From an uncultured Bacteroidia bacterium (lineage in GTDB: Bacteria > Bacteroidota > Bacteroidia > Bacteroidales > UBA932): a DNA stretch of 15,337 nt. Below, piece after piece: positions 6,393 through 14,548 of this stretch. The translations under genes and the position numbers were made by a program. Positions within the stretch are counted from its first letter, which is position 1; every line of letters starts with the position of its first letter. The stretch is from positions 1 to 15,337 of the forward strand of contig CACYEB010000091.1 in the NCBI GenBank assembly GCA_902773305.1, in the 5' to 3' direction. Below the pieces are notes generated by a model. It saw only the letters and a program-made list of their open reading frames with translations, ran no database searches and was not told the DNA's origin.

Positions 6393-7655
6393 ATGAGCCA
6401 GCGCAAGACACCGGCCGGCAAGGCCAAGATGGAACAGATTCTGATTAGAATCACCGGCAAGGACCGCACCGGGCTCACAGCCTCGGTGATGGATATCCTG
6501 GCGCGCTATGACGCACGTATACTTGACATCGGCCAGGCTGACATCCACAGCAGTCTCTCCCTGGGCATATTGATACGCATCTCGGCCAGGAACTCGGGTC
6601 AAGTAATGAAAGAACTCCTGTTCAAGGCAACCGAACTGGGAGTAGCAATAGGTTTCGAACCAGTTCCCGACGACGAGTACGAAGACTGGGTGGGCCGCCA
6701 GGGCAAAAACCGGTACATTCTTACCATAATTGCCCGCAGCCTGTCTGCAAAGCAGATTGCCGCCGCATCGCAAATCATTGCCAACCACGGTCTTAACATA
6801 GATTCCATCAAGCGTCTTACCGGCCGCCAGAGTCTCAGGCAGCCCAACGGGAGCGTGCGCAGCTGCATAGAATTTTCGCTTCGCGGCGTCCCCGACGACC
6901 GTGACGCGCTGCAGGCCGAACTGATGCACATTTCCTCCGAAATGGGCATCGATTTCTCTTTCCAGCGGGACAATATGTTCCGCCGCATGCGCCGCCTGAT
7001 ATGCTTCGATATGGACTCAACACTTGTTCAGACCGAGTGCATAAACGAACTGGCAGAGCGAGCAGGCGTTGGCGACAAAGTAAAGGCCATAACCGAAAGC
7101 GCGATGCGCGGCGAAATAGACTTCAAGGAGAGTTTCCGCCGCCGCGTGGCACTGCTCAAGGGCCTTGATGCATCCGTAATGCAGGAGATTGCAGAGAATA
7201 TGCCCATTACCGAAGGCGTCGACCGGCTGATGGAGGTCCTCAAGCGGGCGGGCTACAAAATCGCCATCCTCAGCGGAGGATTCACCTACTTCGGTGAATA
7301 CATCCAGCGCAAATATGGCATAGATTACGTGTATGCCAACGAGCTTGAGATAGGCGAAGACGGCAAGCTCACCGGAAGATATGTGGGTGACATAGTGGAC
7401 GGACGCCGAAAGGCAGACCTGTTGCGGCTGATAGCACAGATGGAGAAAGTCAACCTGGAGCAGACCATCGCCGTGGGCGACGGTGACAACGACCTTCCCA
7501 TGCTCTCTGCGGCCGGACTGGGTATAGCTTTCCACGCCAAGCCCCGCGTGGCAGAAAGCGCCCGCCAGTCCATCAATACCATCGGTCTGGACGGCGTACT
7601 CTATTTCCTGGGCTTCAAAGACAGCTACCTTGGCAAACAGGGTAAGATGCAATAG
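6393..7655 (+). CDS. serB: Phosphoserine phosphatase SerB with N-terminal ACT-type domains
   Basis: This 420-residue enzyme should dephosphorylate O-phosphoserine in the last step of serine synthesis. The C-terminal HAD phosphatase domain starts near 200: motif I FDMDSTLVQTE (205-215, nucleophile D206 and acid D208), motif II ILSGG (292-296, S294), a Lys in GRRKAD (K340) and motif IV GDGDND (362-367). The first 190 residues hold two ACT-like regions, about 14-95 (ILIRITGKDRTGLTASVMDI) and 108-190, as in the long SerB form; ACT domains often sense amino acids, so serine feedback is plausible. A second start at Met13 (6429) is possible because residues 1-12 are polar and lie outside the domain. 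The gene lies 18 bases after the FKBP gene and 9 before the ABC exporter, so all three are probably co-transcribed. Confidence 0.96.
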   Translation: MSQRKTPAGKAKMEQILIRITGKDRTGLTASVMDILARYDARILDIGQADIHSSLSLGILIRISARNSGQVMKELLFKATELGVAIGFEPVPDDEYEDWVGRQGKNRYILTIIARSLSAKQIAAASQIIANHGLNIDSIKRLTGRQSLRQPNGSVRSCIEFSLRGVPDDRDALQAELMHISSEMGIDFSFQRDNMFRRMRRLICFDMDSTLVQTECINELAERAGVGDKVKAITESAMRGEIDFKESFRRRVALLKGLDASVMQEIAENMPITEGVDRLMEVLKRAGYKIAILSGGFTYFGEYIQRKYGIDYVYANELEIGEDGKLTGRYVGDIVDGRRKADLLRLIAQMEKVNLEQTIAVGDGDNDLPMLSAAGLGIAFHAKPRVAESARQSINTIGLDGVLYFLGFKDSYLGKQGKMQ

Positions 7656-7664
7656 TCTGCCGAT

Positions 7665-9479
7665 ATGAATCTGGCACAACTATTCAGGCATATACGGCCT
7701 TTTGTACGCCCCTATCGCGGGCTGGTAATCATTACTCTGATCCTCACCCTGCTGGGTTCACTGATGGCTCAGGTCAACGCCGTCGTGCTCGACTGGACCG
7801 TCGACCGCGTCAACGACCTTGTGACAAGGGGGGCCGAATGGGGAGCCCAGGCCGTCCGCATCATCACCATAATATCCATAGTGCTGCTGGGCAAGGAGAT
7901 CCTATCAGCGCTGGTAACCTTTGCTCAAAACTACTTTGGGGAACGGATGCGCATCTTTGTCTCCCGCGACCTGTCGCAGAGCGTCATTGAAAAGGTTCTT
8001 ACCTTCCGGATGGCCTATTTCTCTTCCGACGCCAATGCAACCGGCAAGGTCCAGGCCCGCATAGATCAGGGCGTAAGCAGCATCTCACGCACCGTTCAAA
8101 ACTTTTTCATAGACCTGCTGCCGCTCTTTACAAGTGCCGCACTGGCACTGGTGCTTATGTTCGCCGCGAATGTCTATGTCGGCCTCGTGGCGCTGGGCAT
8201 AGTCCCCGTCTATTTCTGGATCACCTACCGTCAGGCGCGACGGCTCAAGGGATGGAGGCGCGAGATGCGCGGCTATCTCGAGACCAAGAGCCAGGGCATC
8301 AAGAATATCATCGACTCTATCAACGTCATCAAGAGTTTCAACAGGGAGGGGATCGAAGCCGCCAAGCAACTGGACATCCAGAACAGGGTCACAGCAAACC
8401 AAATGAAGACCCGTCAGGTGGGTTTCTATTACGCAGGTGTCAAGAGTTTTGTAAAACAGATCGGCACCGTGCTGGTGATTATCCTGACCGCCTACCTTGT
8501 GCTCACAGGCTATCCGGGAATGACTATCGGAAAGATTATGTATCACGTTATGCTCTTTTCCAACGTGATTGCCCCCATAACCCAGTTGCAGCGCATTTTC
8601 GACGATGTCAACGATGCGCTCATCTATGCCGAGGGCTTCTTCTCGATTCTGGATTCCGACAACGAAATCGAACCTACGGGAGAGTACCGTCCCGAAAAGA
8701 TCCGGGGCCGTTTCGAGCTCCGCGACGTGGACTTCACTTACCCCAACGGTACCCAGGCATTGTTCGGCGTGAATATGGTGATAGAACCTGGCAAGATAAC
8801 CGCGCTGGTGGGCCTTTCAGGAGCCGGGAAAAGCACCATTGTGAATTTGCTTGATAAATTCTACGAACCGCAGAAAGGAACCGTCACCCTTGACGGCGTG
8901 GACCTTCGTGAGTATGACACCAGGTATTTGCGGGAGAACATAGGCCTGGTGCTGCAGAAGAACCATATTTTCGACGGTACGATAGAAGAGAACATCCTTT
9001 ACGGAAAGCCCGGTGCCACCCACGAAGAGGTGGTGGAGGCGGCCAAAAAGTCTTATATCTACGACCAGATAATGGCCCTGCCCAAGCAGTTCGAAAATAA
9101 AGCCAGTGATCTTTCGGGCGGTCAGCAGCAGCGAATAGCCATCGCCCGTATGTTCCTCAAGAATCCTCCCGTCATATTCCTTGACGAGCCCACCGCCAGC
9201 CTGGATGCAATCGCCACCGAACAGATCAAGAACAGTATCGATGCCATCAAGAAAGACCGCACGGTTATTATCATCTCCCACAGTATCTCCCAGATTATCG
9301 ACAGCGAAATGGTATACGCCCTGCGGAACGGGCGCGTAGAGGAGTCCGGCGATCCCGATACCATCTACCGCAAGGGAGGAATTTATAAGGACATTATCGA
9401 TGCCAGCGCCCGCAGCCTCAACATAGAAAAAATCGCCCGCACTATTGCAGGCGATGATGAGTTGCAAGCGCACGCATAG
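7665..9479 (+). CDS. ABC exporter, MsbA-like fused permease-ATPase
   Basis: This 604-residue half-transporter should work as a homodimer in the inner membrane. The transmembrane domain covers about 1-325 with helices near 18-45, 65-90, 150-185 and 260-300. The ATPase domain follows: Walker A GLSGAGKST (383-391), Q-loop Q431 in VLQKNHIFDGT, signature LSGGQ (483-487), Walker B VIFLDEP (503-509) and the H-loop His in ISHS (H539). All catalytic elements are intact. The substrate cannot be read from the sequence: MsbA-type lipid flippases, peptide exporters and drug exporters share this build. It starts 9 bases after serB. Its 3' end overlaps the 3' end of the opposing P-type ATPase gene by 38 bases (9442-9479). 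Confidence 0.94.
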   Translation: MNLAQLFRHIRPFVRPYRGLVIITLILTLLGSLMAQVNAVVLDWTVDRVNDLVTRGAEWGAQAVRIITIISIVLLGKEILSALVTFAQNYFGERMRIFVSRDLSQSVIEKVLTFRMAYFSSDANATGKVQARIDQGVSSISRTVQNFFIDLLPLFTSAALALVLMFAANVYVGLVALGIVPVYFWITYRQARRLKGWRREMRGYLETKSQGIKNIIDSINVIKSFNREGIEAAKQLDIQNRVTANQMKTRQVGFYYAGVKSFVKQIGTVLVIILTAYLVLTGYPGMTIGKIMYHVMLFSNVIAPITQLQRIFDDVNDALIYAEGFFSILDSDNEIEPTGEYRPEKIRGRFELRDVDFTYPNGTQALFGVNMVIEPGKITALVGLSGAGKSTIVNLLDKFYEPQKGTVTLDGVDLREYDTRYLRENIGLVLQKNHIFDGTIEENILYGKPGATHEEVVEAAKKSYIYDQIMALPKQFENKASDLSGGQQQRIAIARMFLKNPPVIFLDEPTASLDAIATEQIKNSIDAIKKDRTVIIISHSISQIIDSEMVYALRNGRVEESGDPDTIYRKGGIYKDIIDASARSLNIEKIARTIAGDDELQAHA

Positions 9480-11361
9480 CGTTGAGCACGGCCAGGACAG
9501 TGACACCGACGTCGGCAAAAACGGCCATCCACATAGTTGCCACTCCTGTCGCTGCAAGCGCCAGCACCAGCAGTTTGACCCCAATGGCGAACCAGGTGTT
9601 CTCACGGGCGATGCGTATGGTTCTGCGGGCAATCTTGACTGAGTCAGCCACCTTTGACGGCTTGTCATCCATCAGCACTACATCGGCCGCATCTATTGCT
9701 GCATCGCTTCCCAGGCCACCCATCGCTATCCCGATATCGGCACGGGCAAGCACGGGGGCATCGTTGATACCGTCGCCCACAAAAGCCAGCCTGCGTCCGT
9801 GCGGCATACCGGCCAGAAGTTCTTCAACCTTGGAGACCTTGCCGTCAGGCATCAGGCCTGCATAGCAGGAGTCGATTGCCAGTTCTTTTGCCACAGCAGA
9901 TGCTATGGCTTCACCGTCGCCGGTAAGCATTACGGTGCGCTGTACCCCCTCTGCCTTGAGAGCCTGTATCGCCCCGGCCGCATCACTCTTTATTTTATCC
10001 GAGATTATGATGTGCCCCATATACTCACCGTCCATACTGACGTGTACCGTAGTTCCTGTCTTGTGGCAGGCGTGCCACCCGGCACCTGCAGCATCCATCA
10101 TCTTGGAGTTGCCCACACAGACCGTGCGCCCGTTGACCACCGCCCTTACTCCCTGGCCGGATATCTCCTCTACCGCCTCTACCCTGCATCCGTCGGCATC
10201 TTCTTCAGGATAAGCGGCACGCAGCGAAGCGGCTATCGGATGGGTACTGAAACGCTCCACGTGCGCTGCCAGATGAAGCAGTTCCCTCTCTTCTATGATC
10301 TCGGGATGGACGGCGGTTACCTCGAACACCCCTTGCGTAAGCGTACCTGTCTTGTCAAACACAACGGTATGCAGGCGGGATAGCGCTTCTAGATAATTCG
10401 AGCCCTTCACCAGTATTCCCTTGCGTGAGGCGGCGCCGATACCTCCGAAAAATGTCAGCGGTACACTGAGCACCAGTGCACATGGGCAGGAAACCACCAG
10501 GAACATCAGCGCCCTGTAAAGCCAAACTGAAAACTGGCCGCCGAAAAGAGGAGGCACGACAGCCAGCAGCAACGCCGCAGCTACAACTATAGGGGTATAG
10601 ATCCTTGCGAAGCGGGTTATGAAATTTTCACTGCGGGACTTGCTGTCGGAGGCATGTTCTACAAGTTCAAGTATCTTGGATGCAGTGGACTCGCCGAACT
10701 CCCTGGTCACCCTCACCCTCAGCACGCCGGCAATATTGACGCATCCTGAAAGTATCCCGTCGCCGGGAACCACGCTGCGGGGCACACTCTCTCCGGAAAG
10801 GGCCGATGTATCCAGAGAGGATCTGCCCTCCAGAACGACACCGTCCACAGGAACCCTCTCCCCCGGCCTGACCACAATAACATCTCCCACGGAGACCGTT
10901 TCGCAACGGACCTGCTCTACAGCGCCTTCCCTCTCAATGTTGGCTGTATCGGGACGGATTTCCATCAGGTGGGCTATACTGCGGCGGCTGCGCCCCTCGG
11001 CGATGTGCTCGAATAGTTCTCCTATCTGGAAAAAGAGCATAACGAACACAGCCTCTGTGAACTGAGGTTCAGCTCCAGGGAGGAATCCTATGCCCAGGGC
11101 GCCTAGGGTCGCGATACTCATCAAAAAGTCTTCGTCCAGCGCATCGCCTTTCACCAGACTCTCTGCCGCCTCTCTAAGGGTACCGAAACCGGCCACCAGG
11201 TAAGGGACCAGATATACAACCAGCAATTGCCAGGTACTCAAGTTGAATCGTTTCTCGACCAATACCGCGGCAACCAGCAGGAATGCCGCTGCAATTATCC
11301 GCACCAGTGAACTGCGGACCTCCCCTTCTTCGTGATGATCATGTTGATGTTCGTGTGCCAT
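9442..11361 (-). CDS. Heavy-metal P1B-type ATPase (Zn/Cd/Pb exporter type)
   Basis: This 639-residue inner-membrane pump should export divalent soft metals from the cytoplasm. Visible motifs: actuator-domain LSGES (188-192), the transmembrane CPC metal site (292-294), phosphorylation loop DKTGT (336-340), the SxxHP-like STHPIA with H374-P375, GDG (481-483) and hinge VGDGINDAP (528-536). K596 in the penultimate helix and D617 in AVFADVG of the last helix match the extra metal ligands of ZntA-like (P1B-2) pumps, favouring zinc, cadmium or lead over copper. There is no N-terminal HMA domain; instead a short His-rich start has His at 3, 5, 7, 9 and 10. The start is the ATG at 11361, with a -7 element 24 bases upstream and a candidate Fur-family operator just beyond it. 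The regulator gene immediately upstream supports metal-responsive expression. Confidence 0.95.
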   Translation of the reverse strand: MAHEHQHDHHEEGEVRSSLVRIIAAAFLLVAAVLVEKRFNLSTWQLLVVYLVPYLVAGFGTLREAAESLVKGDALDEDFLMSIATLGALGIGFLPGAEPQFTEAVFVMLFFQIGELFEHIAEGRSRRSIAHLMEIRPDTANIEREGAVEQVRCETVSVGDVIVVRPGERVPVDGVVLEGRSSLDTSALSGESVPRSVVPGDGILSGCVNIAGVLRVRVTREFGESTASKILELVEHASDSKSRSENFITRFARIYTPIVVAAALLLAVVPPLFGGQFSVWLYRALMFLVVSCPCALVLSVPLTFFGGIGAASRKGILVKGSNYLEALSRLHTVVFDKTGTLTQGVFEVTAVHPEIIEERELLHLAAHVERFSTHPIAASLRAAYPEEDADGCRVEAVEEISGQGVRAVVNGRTVCVGNSKMMDAAGAGWHACHKTGTTVHVSMDGEYMGHIIISDKIKSDAAGAIQALKAEGVQRTVMLTGDGEAIASAVAKELAIDSCYAGLMPDGKVSKVEELLAGMPHGRRLAFVGDGINDAPVLARADIGIAMGGLGSDAAIDAADVVLMDDKPSKVADSVKIARRTIRIARENTWFAIGVKLLVLALAATGVATMWMAVFADVGVTVLAVLNAMRALATHHRLQ

Positions 11362-11385
11362 ACCTTTTCCATTTTGTTAACGGGA

Positions 11386-11393
11386 CAAAGGTA
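11386..11393 (-). promoter_or_regulatory. -7 promoter element for the P-type ATPase gene
   Basis: On the minus strand this reads TACCTTTG, a full match to TAnnTTTG, ending 24 bases before the ATPase ATG. It lies in the 50-base gap after the regulator gene, so the ATPase can be transcribed separately from its upstream neighbour. Confidence 0.6.
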
Positions 11394-11405
11394 TGAGGGC
11401 ATTCG

Positions 11406-11420
11406 TGCAACTCAGTTGCA
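11406..11420. promoter_or_regulatory. 7-1-7 palindrome, candidate Fur/Zur-family operator
   Basis: TGCAACTCAGTTGCA is a perfect inverted repeat with 7-base arms and a 1-base centre, the 7-1-7 layout known for Fur-family operators. It starts 12 bases upstream of the ATPase -7 element and so covers the -33 region, where a bound repressor would block transcription. It overlaps the stop codon of the Fur-family regulator gene. No second full copy was noticed in the window. Confidence 0.6.
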
Positions 11421-11837
11421 TTTTTTACGGCATTCGGGGCACAGGCCTGTAACCATATAGTTAACCGACTCTTCTTCATATCCTGCCGGAAGGTTCACTA
11501 CGGGGACGGGAATATCTTCCAGGCAGAATGTCCTGCCGCAATCACGGCACCAGAAATGTATGTGCGCATCGTCGTCCTTTTCGTCGCACGAGCTGTGGCA
11601 CAATTCGTAGCGCAGCCCGTCGCCTCCGTCGTGCAATGTGTGCACCAGACGATTTTGCCTGAACAGCGCCATCGTGCGGGAAATCACGCTCTTGTCAACG
11701 CTCCCGATGGCGTCTTCTATCTCCGTCATAGACATCGGACGATGCGCCTTGCGGATGGCATCTGCAATCAGGATACGGTTGGCGGTGGGCTTGATGCCGT
11801 GATGCATCATAAGGTCTATGATATCGTTGTGTGCCAT
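11412..11837 (-). CDS. Fur-family metalloregulator (Zur/Fur-like)
   Basis: This is a DNA-binding regulator of 141 residues from the ATG at 11837. An in-frame upstream ATG at 11891 would add 18 hydrophobic residues that do not fit the family, so the later start is preferred; it gives AHNDIIDLMMHHGIKPTANR, a typical Fur N-terminus. A winged-helix domain covers about 1-80 (ITxxR-like PTANRILIADAI, then VDKSVISRTMALFRQNRLVH). The metal-binding half has HIHFWC (92-97), CRDC (97-100) and CPEC (133-136), the two CxxC pairs of the structural zinc site. The family is certain, but Fur, Zur and PerR cannot be told apart reliably by eye. Its position just upstream of a Zn/Cd-type exporter, with a 7-1-7 palindrome between, suggests control of that pump. 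Zur usually represses uptake genes, so a repressor relieved by metal would be unusual. It is divergent from the dehydrogenase gene. Confidence 0.9.
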   Translation of the reverse strand: MAHNDIIDLMMHHGIKPTANRILIADAIRKAHRPMSMTEIEDAIGSVDKSVISRTMALFRQNRLVHTLHDGGDGLRYELCHSSCDEKDDDAHIHFWCRDCGRTFCLEDIPVPVVNLPAGYEEESVNYMVTGLCPECRKKCN

Positions 11838-11845
11838 TTCCAAGG

Positions 11846-11853
11846 CAAAAATA
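11846..11853 (-). promoter_or_regulatory. Possible -7 element for the Fur-family regulator
   Basis: On the minus strand TATTTTTG matches TAnnTTTG but lies only 8 bases before the chosen ATG at 11837, against 21 to 25 bases at the other promoters here. If real, the message would be almost leaderless. Weak call in an A/T-rich stretch. Confidence 0.25.
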
Positions 11854-11867
11854 CAAATTATTATTTC

Positions 11868-11875
11868 TACCTTAG
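11868..11875 (+). promoter_or_regulatory. Possible -7 element for the dehydrogenase gene
   Basis: TACCTTAG is a one-mismatch version of TAnnTTTG, 16 bases before the dehydrogenase ATG at 11892, in the short divergent region shared with the regulator gene. Spacing is shorter than usual and no -33 element is visible. Confidence 0.25.
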
Positions 11876-11891
11876 CACGAAATATCGCCAT

Positions 11892-12827
11892 ATGAAGATT
11901 GTTTTCCTCGATTCAGATACCGTGGGTTGCTCCCCCGCGCTGGACAAGATTGGCGCGTTGGGAGAATTTGTCTCATATCCGCGCACTGCCGCAGCAGAAA
12001 CTGCATCACGTATAGCCGACGCTGACATTGCAATCACCAACAAGGTTGTCCTTGACCGGACAGTTATCGACGCCGCCCCACGTCTGCGGCTTATCTGCGT
12101 TACCGCCACAGGTGTCAACAACGTAGATATGGACTATGCCGCAAAGAGAGGCATCTTGGTGCGCAACGTCGCAGATTACTCTACAGAGAGTGTCACGCAG
12201 ATTACATTTATGCACATTTTTTCGCTGATGTGCCACGCAGATTACTGGGACTCGTTCGCCAAGAGCGGCGCATGGACCGCCTCGGGCCTTTTTACAGACA
12301 TCAGCCACACCTGGGGGCAGCTATGCGGACGCAGGATCGGCATCATAGGAATGGGCAAGATAGGACGGCGGGTGGCACAGGTTGCCACGGCTTTCTCTAT
12401 GCAGGTGGCCTATTATTCAACTTCGGGCACCAATCATTGCACTGATTATCCCGCCCTGACCCTTGACGAGTTGCTCGCCACAAGCGACGTGGTATCCATC
12501 CACGCTCCGCTCAACGGGCGCACGCGCAATTTGATAGATGCGGCAAAACTGCGGCTGATGAAGCCTTCAGCCATATTGGTAAATGTAGGCCGGGGAGGCA
12601 TTGTAGATGAAGCCTCTCTGGCAGCCGCACTTGACGAAGGCGTCATTGCCGGGGCAGCTCTGGATGTGTTCTGTACAGAGCCTCTGCCTGAAAAGCATCC
12701 ACTGCTGGCCCTGACCCATCCTGAAAGGCTGCGCCTGTCGCCGCATATCGCCTGGACCAGTAACGAGGCCCGCGCCCTGCTGATGGAGCGCACACTGGAG
12801 AACATCCGGCTTTTTCTTGGTAAGTAA
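11892..12827 (+). CDS. D-2-hydroxyacid dehydrogenase, NAD(P)-dependent (glycerate dehydrogenase-like)
   Basis: This 311-residue cytoplasmic oxidoreductase should interconvert a 2-keto acid and its D-2-hydroxy acid, with hydroxypyruvate/glycerate the best guess. The nucleotide-binding domain carries GMGKIG (153-158). The catalytic residues are all visible: R234 in NVGRGGIVDE, E263 in CTEPLP and H285 in SPHIAW. VTATGVNNVDMDYAAKRGI (70-88) is the typical substrate-loop region. The start at 11892 is chosen because it gives the family N-terminus KIVFLD; the open frame runs much further upstream, but only as a shadow of the opposite regulator gene. Substrate specificity cannot be decided by eye. 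A DUF2490 gene follows 19 bases downstream and may be co-transcribed. Confidence 0.93.
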   Translation: MKIVFLDSDTVGCSPALDKIGALGEFVSYPRTAAAETASRIADADIAITNKVVLDRTVIDAAPRLRLICVTATGVNNVDMDYAAKRGILVRNVADYSTESVTQITFMHIFSLMCHADYWDSFAKSGAWTASGLFTDISHTWGQLCGRRIGIIGMGKIGRRVAQVATAFSMQVAYYSTSGTNHCTDYPALTLDELLATSDVVSIHAPLNGRTRNLIDAAKLRLMKPSAILVNVGRGGIVDEASLAAALDEGVIAGAALDVFCTEPLPEKHPLLALTHPERLRLSPHIAWTSNEARALLMERTLENIRLFLGK

Positions 12828-12846
12828 GCACACGGGATAGTCAGAC

Positions 12847-13641
12847 ATGAGACGTATTTTACTTATTGCTATAGTGACCGCTCTCCCCTTGCTCTCTTCA
12901 GCACAGGTTACGACCAACCCACTGAATACCGAGTTCGGGGCCCGTATGGAGCTTACGCTGGATAAATACCTGACAGATGCACTGCACCTGCAGTTGGAAG
13001 GGGAAGCACGCACTACCCACAATTTCACCGACATAGGGCGTTACGATGCGGGGCTATGCCTCACCTATAGACTCAACCAGTATTTCAAATTCGACCTCGG
13101 CTACAAATTTATTGAGAAGAAAGGATTATCCGGCAAGTGGAAGATGCGGCACCGCGTCTATGCCGATACCGAGGCTGCACTCCACACCGGGAACTGGGAC
13201 TTCTCGCTCAGGGAGCGATTGCAGCTGACCCATAAGGACGTGAATGCCATTGAGAAGCAGACTACACCTAACTCCTTGACACTCAAGAGCCGGCTTCAAG
13301 CAGTATACAATGGTTTCCTGCAATGGAAACCTTACGCATATATAGAACTTAGAAACGTGTTCAACGACCCTGCCTGCTCCTTCACCCTGAACGCGGTGAC
13401 GCAGTCATTCGACGGTTACGAATTCCTGGGCTACAATCACGCTTACTTAAACCGCATCCGCGGAAGCATCGGATCCGAGTGGAAACTGGACAGACACAAC
13501 AGCCTCGACATCCATTTTCTGACAGACTATTGCAGGGAAAAAGAGATAGAAACTGCCGGTAACGGCACCACGCTCAAAGCGCTATACTGGGACCAGACCT
13601 TCTACGGGGCCCTTTGCGTCGGGTACAAGTTCAGTTTTTAA
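12847..13641 (+). CDS. DUF2490 family outer-membrane protein
   Basis: This 264-residue protein has a clear signal peptide (residues 1-20, ending SSAQ) and a mature part made of alternating polar/hydrophobic strands with many Tyr, Phe and Arg, ending in GYKFSF with a terminal aromatic residue, as outer-membrane barrels do. Segments such as GKWKMRHRVYADTEAAL, DFSLRERLQLTH and YAYIELRNVFN, and the late charged strand EWKLDRHNSLDIHFLTDY, fit the DUF2490 pattern. Its function is unknown. It follows the dehydrogenase gene by 19 bases and converges on folD with 35 bases between the two stop codons. That gap contains a GC-rich stretch and a short T run but no clean hairpin. Confidence 0.82.
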   Translation: MRRILLIAIVTALPLLSSAQVTTNPLNTEFGARMELTLDKYLTDALHLQLEGEARTTHNFTDIGRYDAGLCLTYRLNQYFKFDLGYKFIEKKGLSGKWKMRHRVYADTEAALHTGNWDFSLRERLQLTHKDVNAIEKQTTPNSLTLKSRLQAVYNGFLQWKPYAYIELRNVFNDPACSFTLNAVTQSFDGYEFLGYNHAYLNRIRGSIGSEWKLDRHNSLDIHFLTDYCREKEIETAGNGTTLKALYWDQTFYGALCVGYKFSF

Positions 13642-13676
13642 CAGAGACACGTTCCCGGCGGCCCAGGCGTTTTTGA

Positions 13677-14546
13677 TCAATGCTTTTCAGCAGCCTTAAG
13701 GGTATTCGAGAGCAGGGAAACTATGGTCATAGGTCCCACTCCTCCCGGAACCGGGGTAATGTAGGAAGCCTTGGGTGCCACTTCGTCGAATGCGACGTCA
13801 CCCACCAGGTGGTAGCCCTTTTCTGAATTGTCTGCTATACGGGTAATACCCACGTCCACAACCACTACGCCTTCTTTCACCATATCGCCCTTGAGGAATT
13901 CCGGCACTCCCAGTGCTGCGATTATGATGTCGGCATTGCGGGTATAGCTTGCTATGTCTTTGGTGCGGCTGTGGCATATGGTCACAGTACAGTCGCCCGG
14001 CTGAGCTTTCTGGCTCAGGAGGTTGGCGATGGGGCGCCCCACTATATTGCTGCGGCCAAGCACCACACAATGTTTACCTTTGGTTTCAATGCCGTAGGCG
14101 TCCAGCAGGGCAACTATTCCAAATGGCGTTGCAGAGACAAAACTGTCCAGTCCAAGCACCATACGGCCTACATTCTCGGGATGGAATCCATCCACATCCT
14201 TGCCGGGGTCGATAGCCTCTATGACGCGGCTTTCGTTTATGTGCCTCGGCAGCGGCAACTGGACTATGAATCCGTCAACCTCGGGGTCGGCGTTCAGGCG
14301 GGCAACTTCTTCCAAAAGGCGGTCTTCCGTGGTGTCGGCACTCATCCGGATCACTTCTGATGTAAATCCCGCAGCTGCGCAGGCTTTCTCTTTATTGGCG
14401 ACATAGGTTTTGCTGGCTCCGTCGTCACCCACCAGGATGGCGGTCAGGTGCGGACGCCTGCCGCCACGTGCGACTATCTCTTCTACCTGTGCCGCAATCC
14501 GGGTCTTGATGCCGGCGGCAGTTGCTTTTCCATCCAATAATATCAT
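13677..14546 (-). CDS. folD: Bifunctional methylenetetrahydrofolate dehydrogenase/cyclohydrolase FolD
   Basis: This 289-residue cytoplasmic enzyme interconverts 5,10-methylene-THF, 5,10-methenyl-THF and 10-formyl-THF, supplying one-carbon units for purines and formyl-methionine. Family residues are present: Y48 and K52 in [13 protein letters not shown]96 in [12 protein letters not shown]117 in [13 protein letters not shown], and the nucleotide-site motif [11 protein letters not shown] (162-172), followed by TVTICHSRT (187-195) and the closing [10 protein letters not shown] (265-274). It is the usual length and complete. It starts 2 bases after the ffh stop codon and is surely in the same operon, an arrangement seen in other Bacteroidota. 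Confidence 0.97.
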   Translation of the reverse strand: MILLDGKATAAGIKTRIAAQVEEIVARGGRRPHLTAILVGDDGASKTYVANKEKACAAAGFTSEVIRMSADTTEDRLLEEVARLNADPEVDGFIVQLPLPRHINESRVIEAIDPGKDVDGFHPENVGRMVLGLDSFVSATPFGIVALLDAYGIETKGKHCVVLGRSNIVGRPIANLLSQKAQPGDCTVTICHSRTKDIASYTRNADIIIAALGVPEFLKGDMVKEGVVVVDVGITRIADNSEKGYHLVGDVAFDEVAPKASYITPVPGGVGPMTIVSLLSNTLKAAEKH

Positions 14547-14548
14547 AG

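Noticed and set aside
7017..7679. Minus-strand open frame (220 residues) opposite serB
   Set aside because: It is antisense to the HAD domain and has no family features.
8817..9668. Long minus-strand open frame (283 residues) opposite the ABC exporter ATPase domain
   Set aside because: It covers the Walker and signature motifs of the exporter in antisense and extends into the P-type ATPase gene in another frame; no recognisable protein features.
11556..11891. Upstream extension of the dehydrogenase frame by 112 residues
   Set aside because: The extension is antisense to the Fur-family gene, and the family N-terminus (KIVFLD) starts exactly at 11892.
13642..13676. Possible terminator between the DUF2490 gene and folD
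   Set aside because: There is a GC-rich run followed by TTTTT, but I could not draw a continuous stem of useful length.
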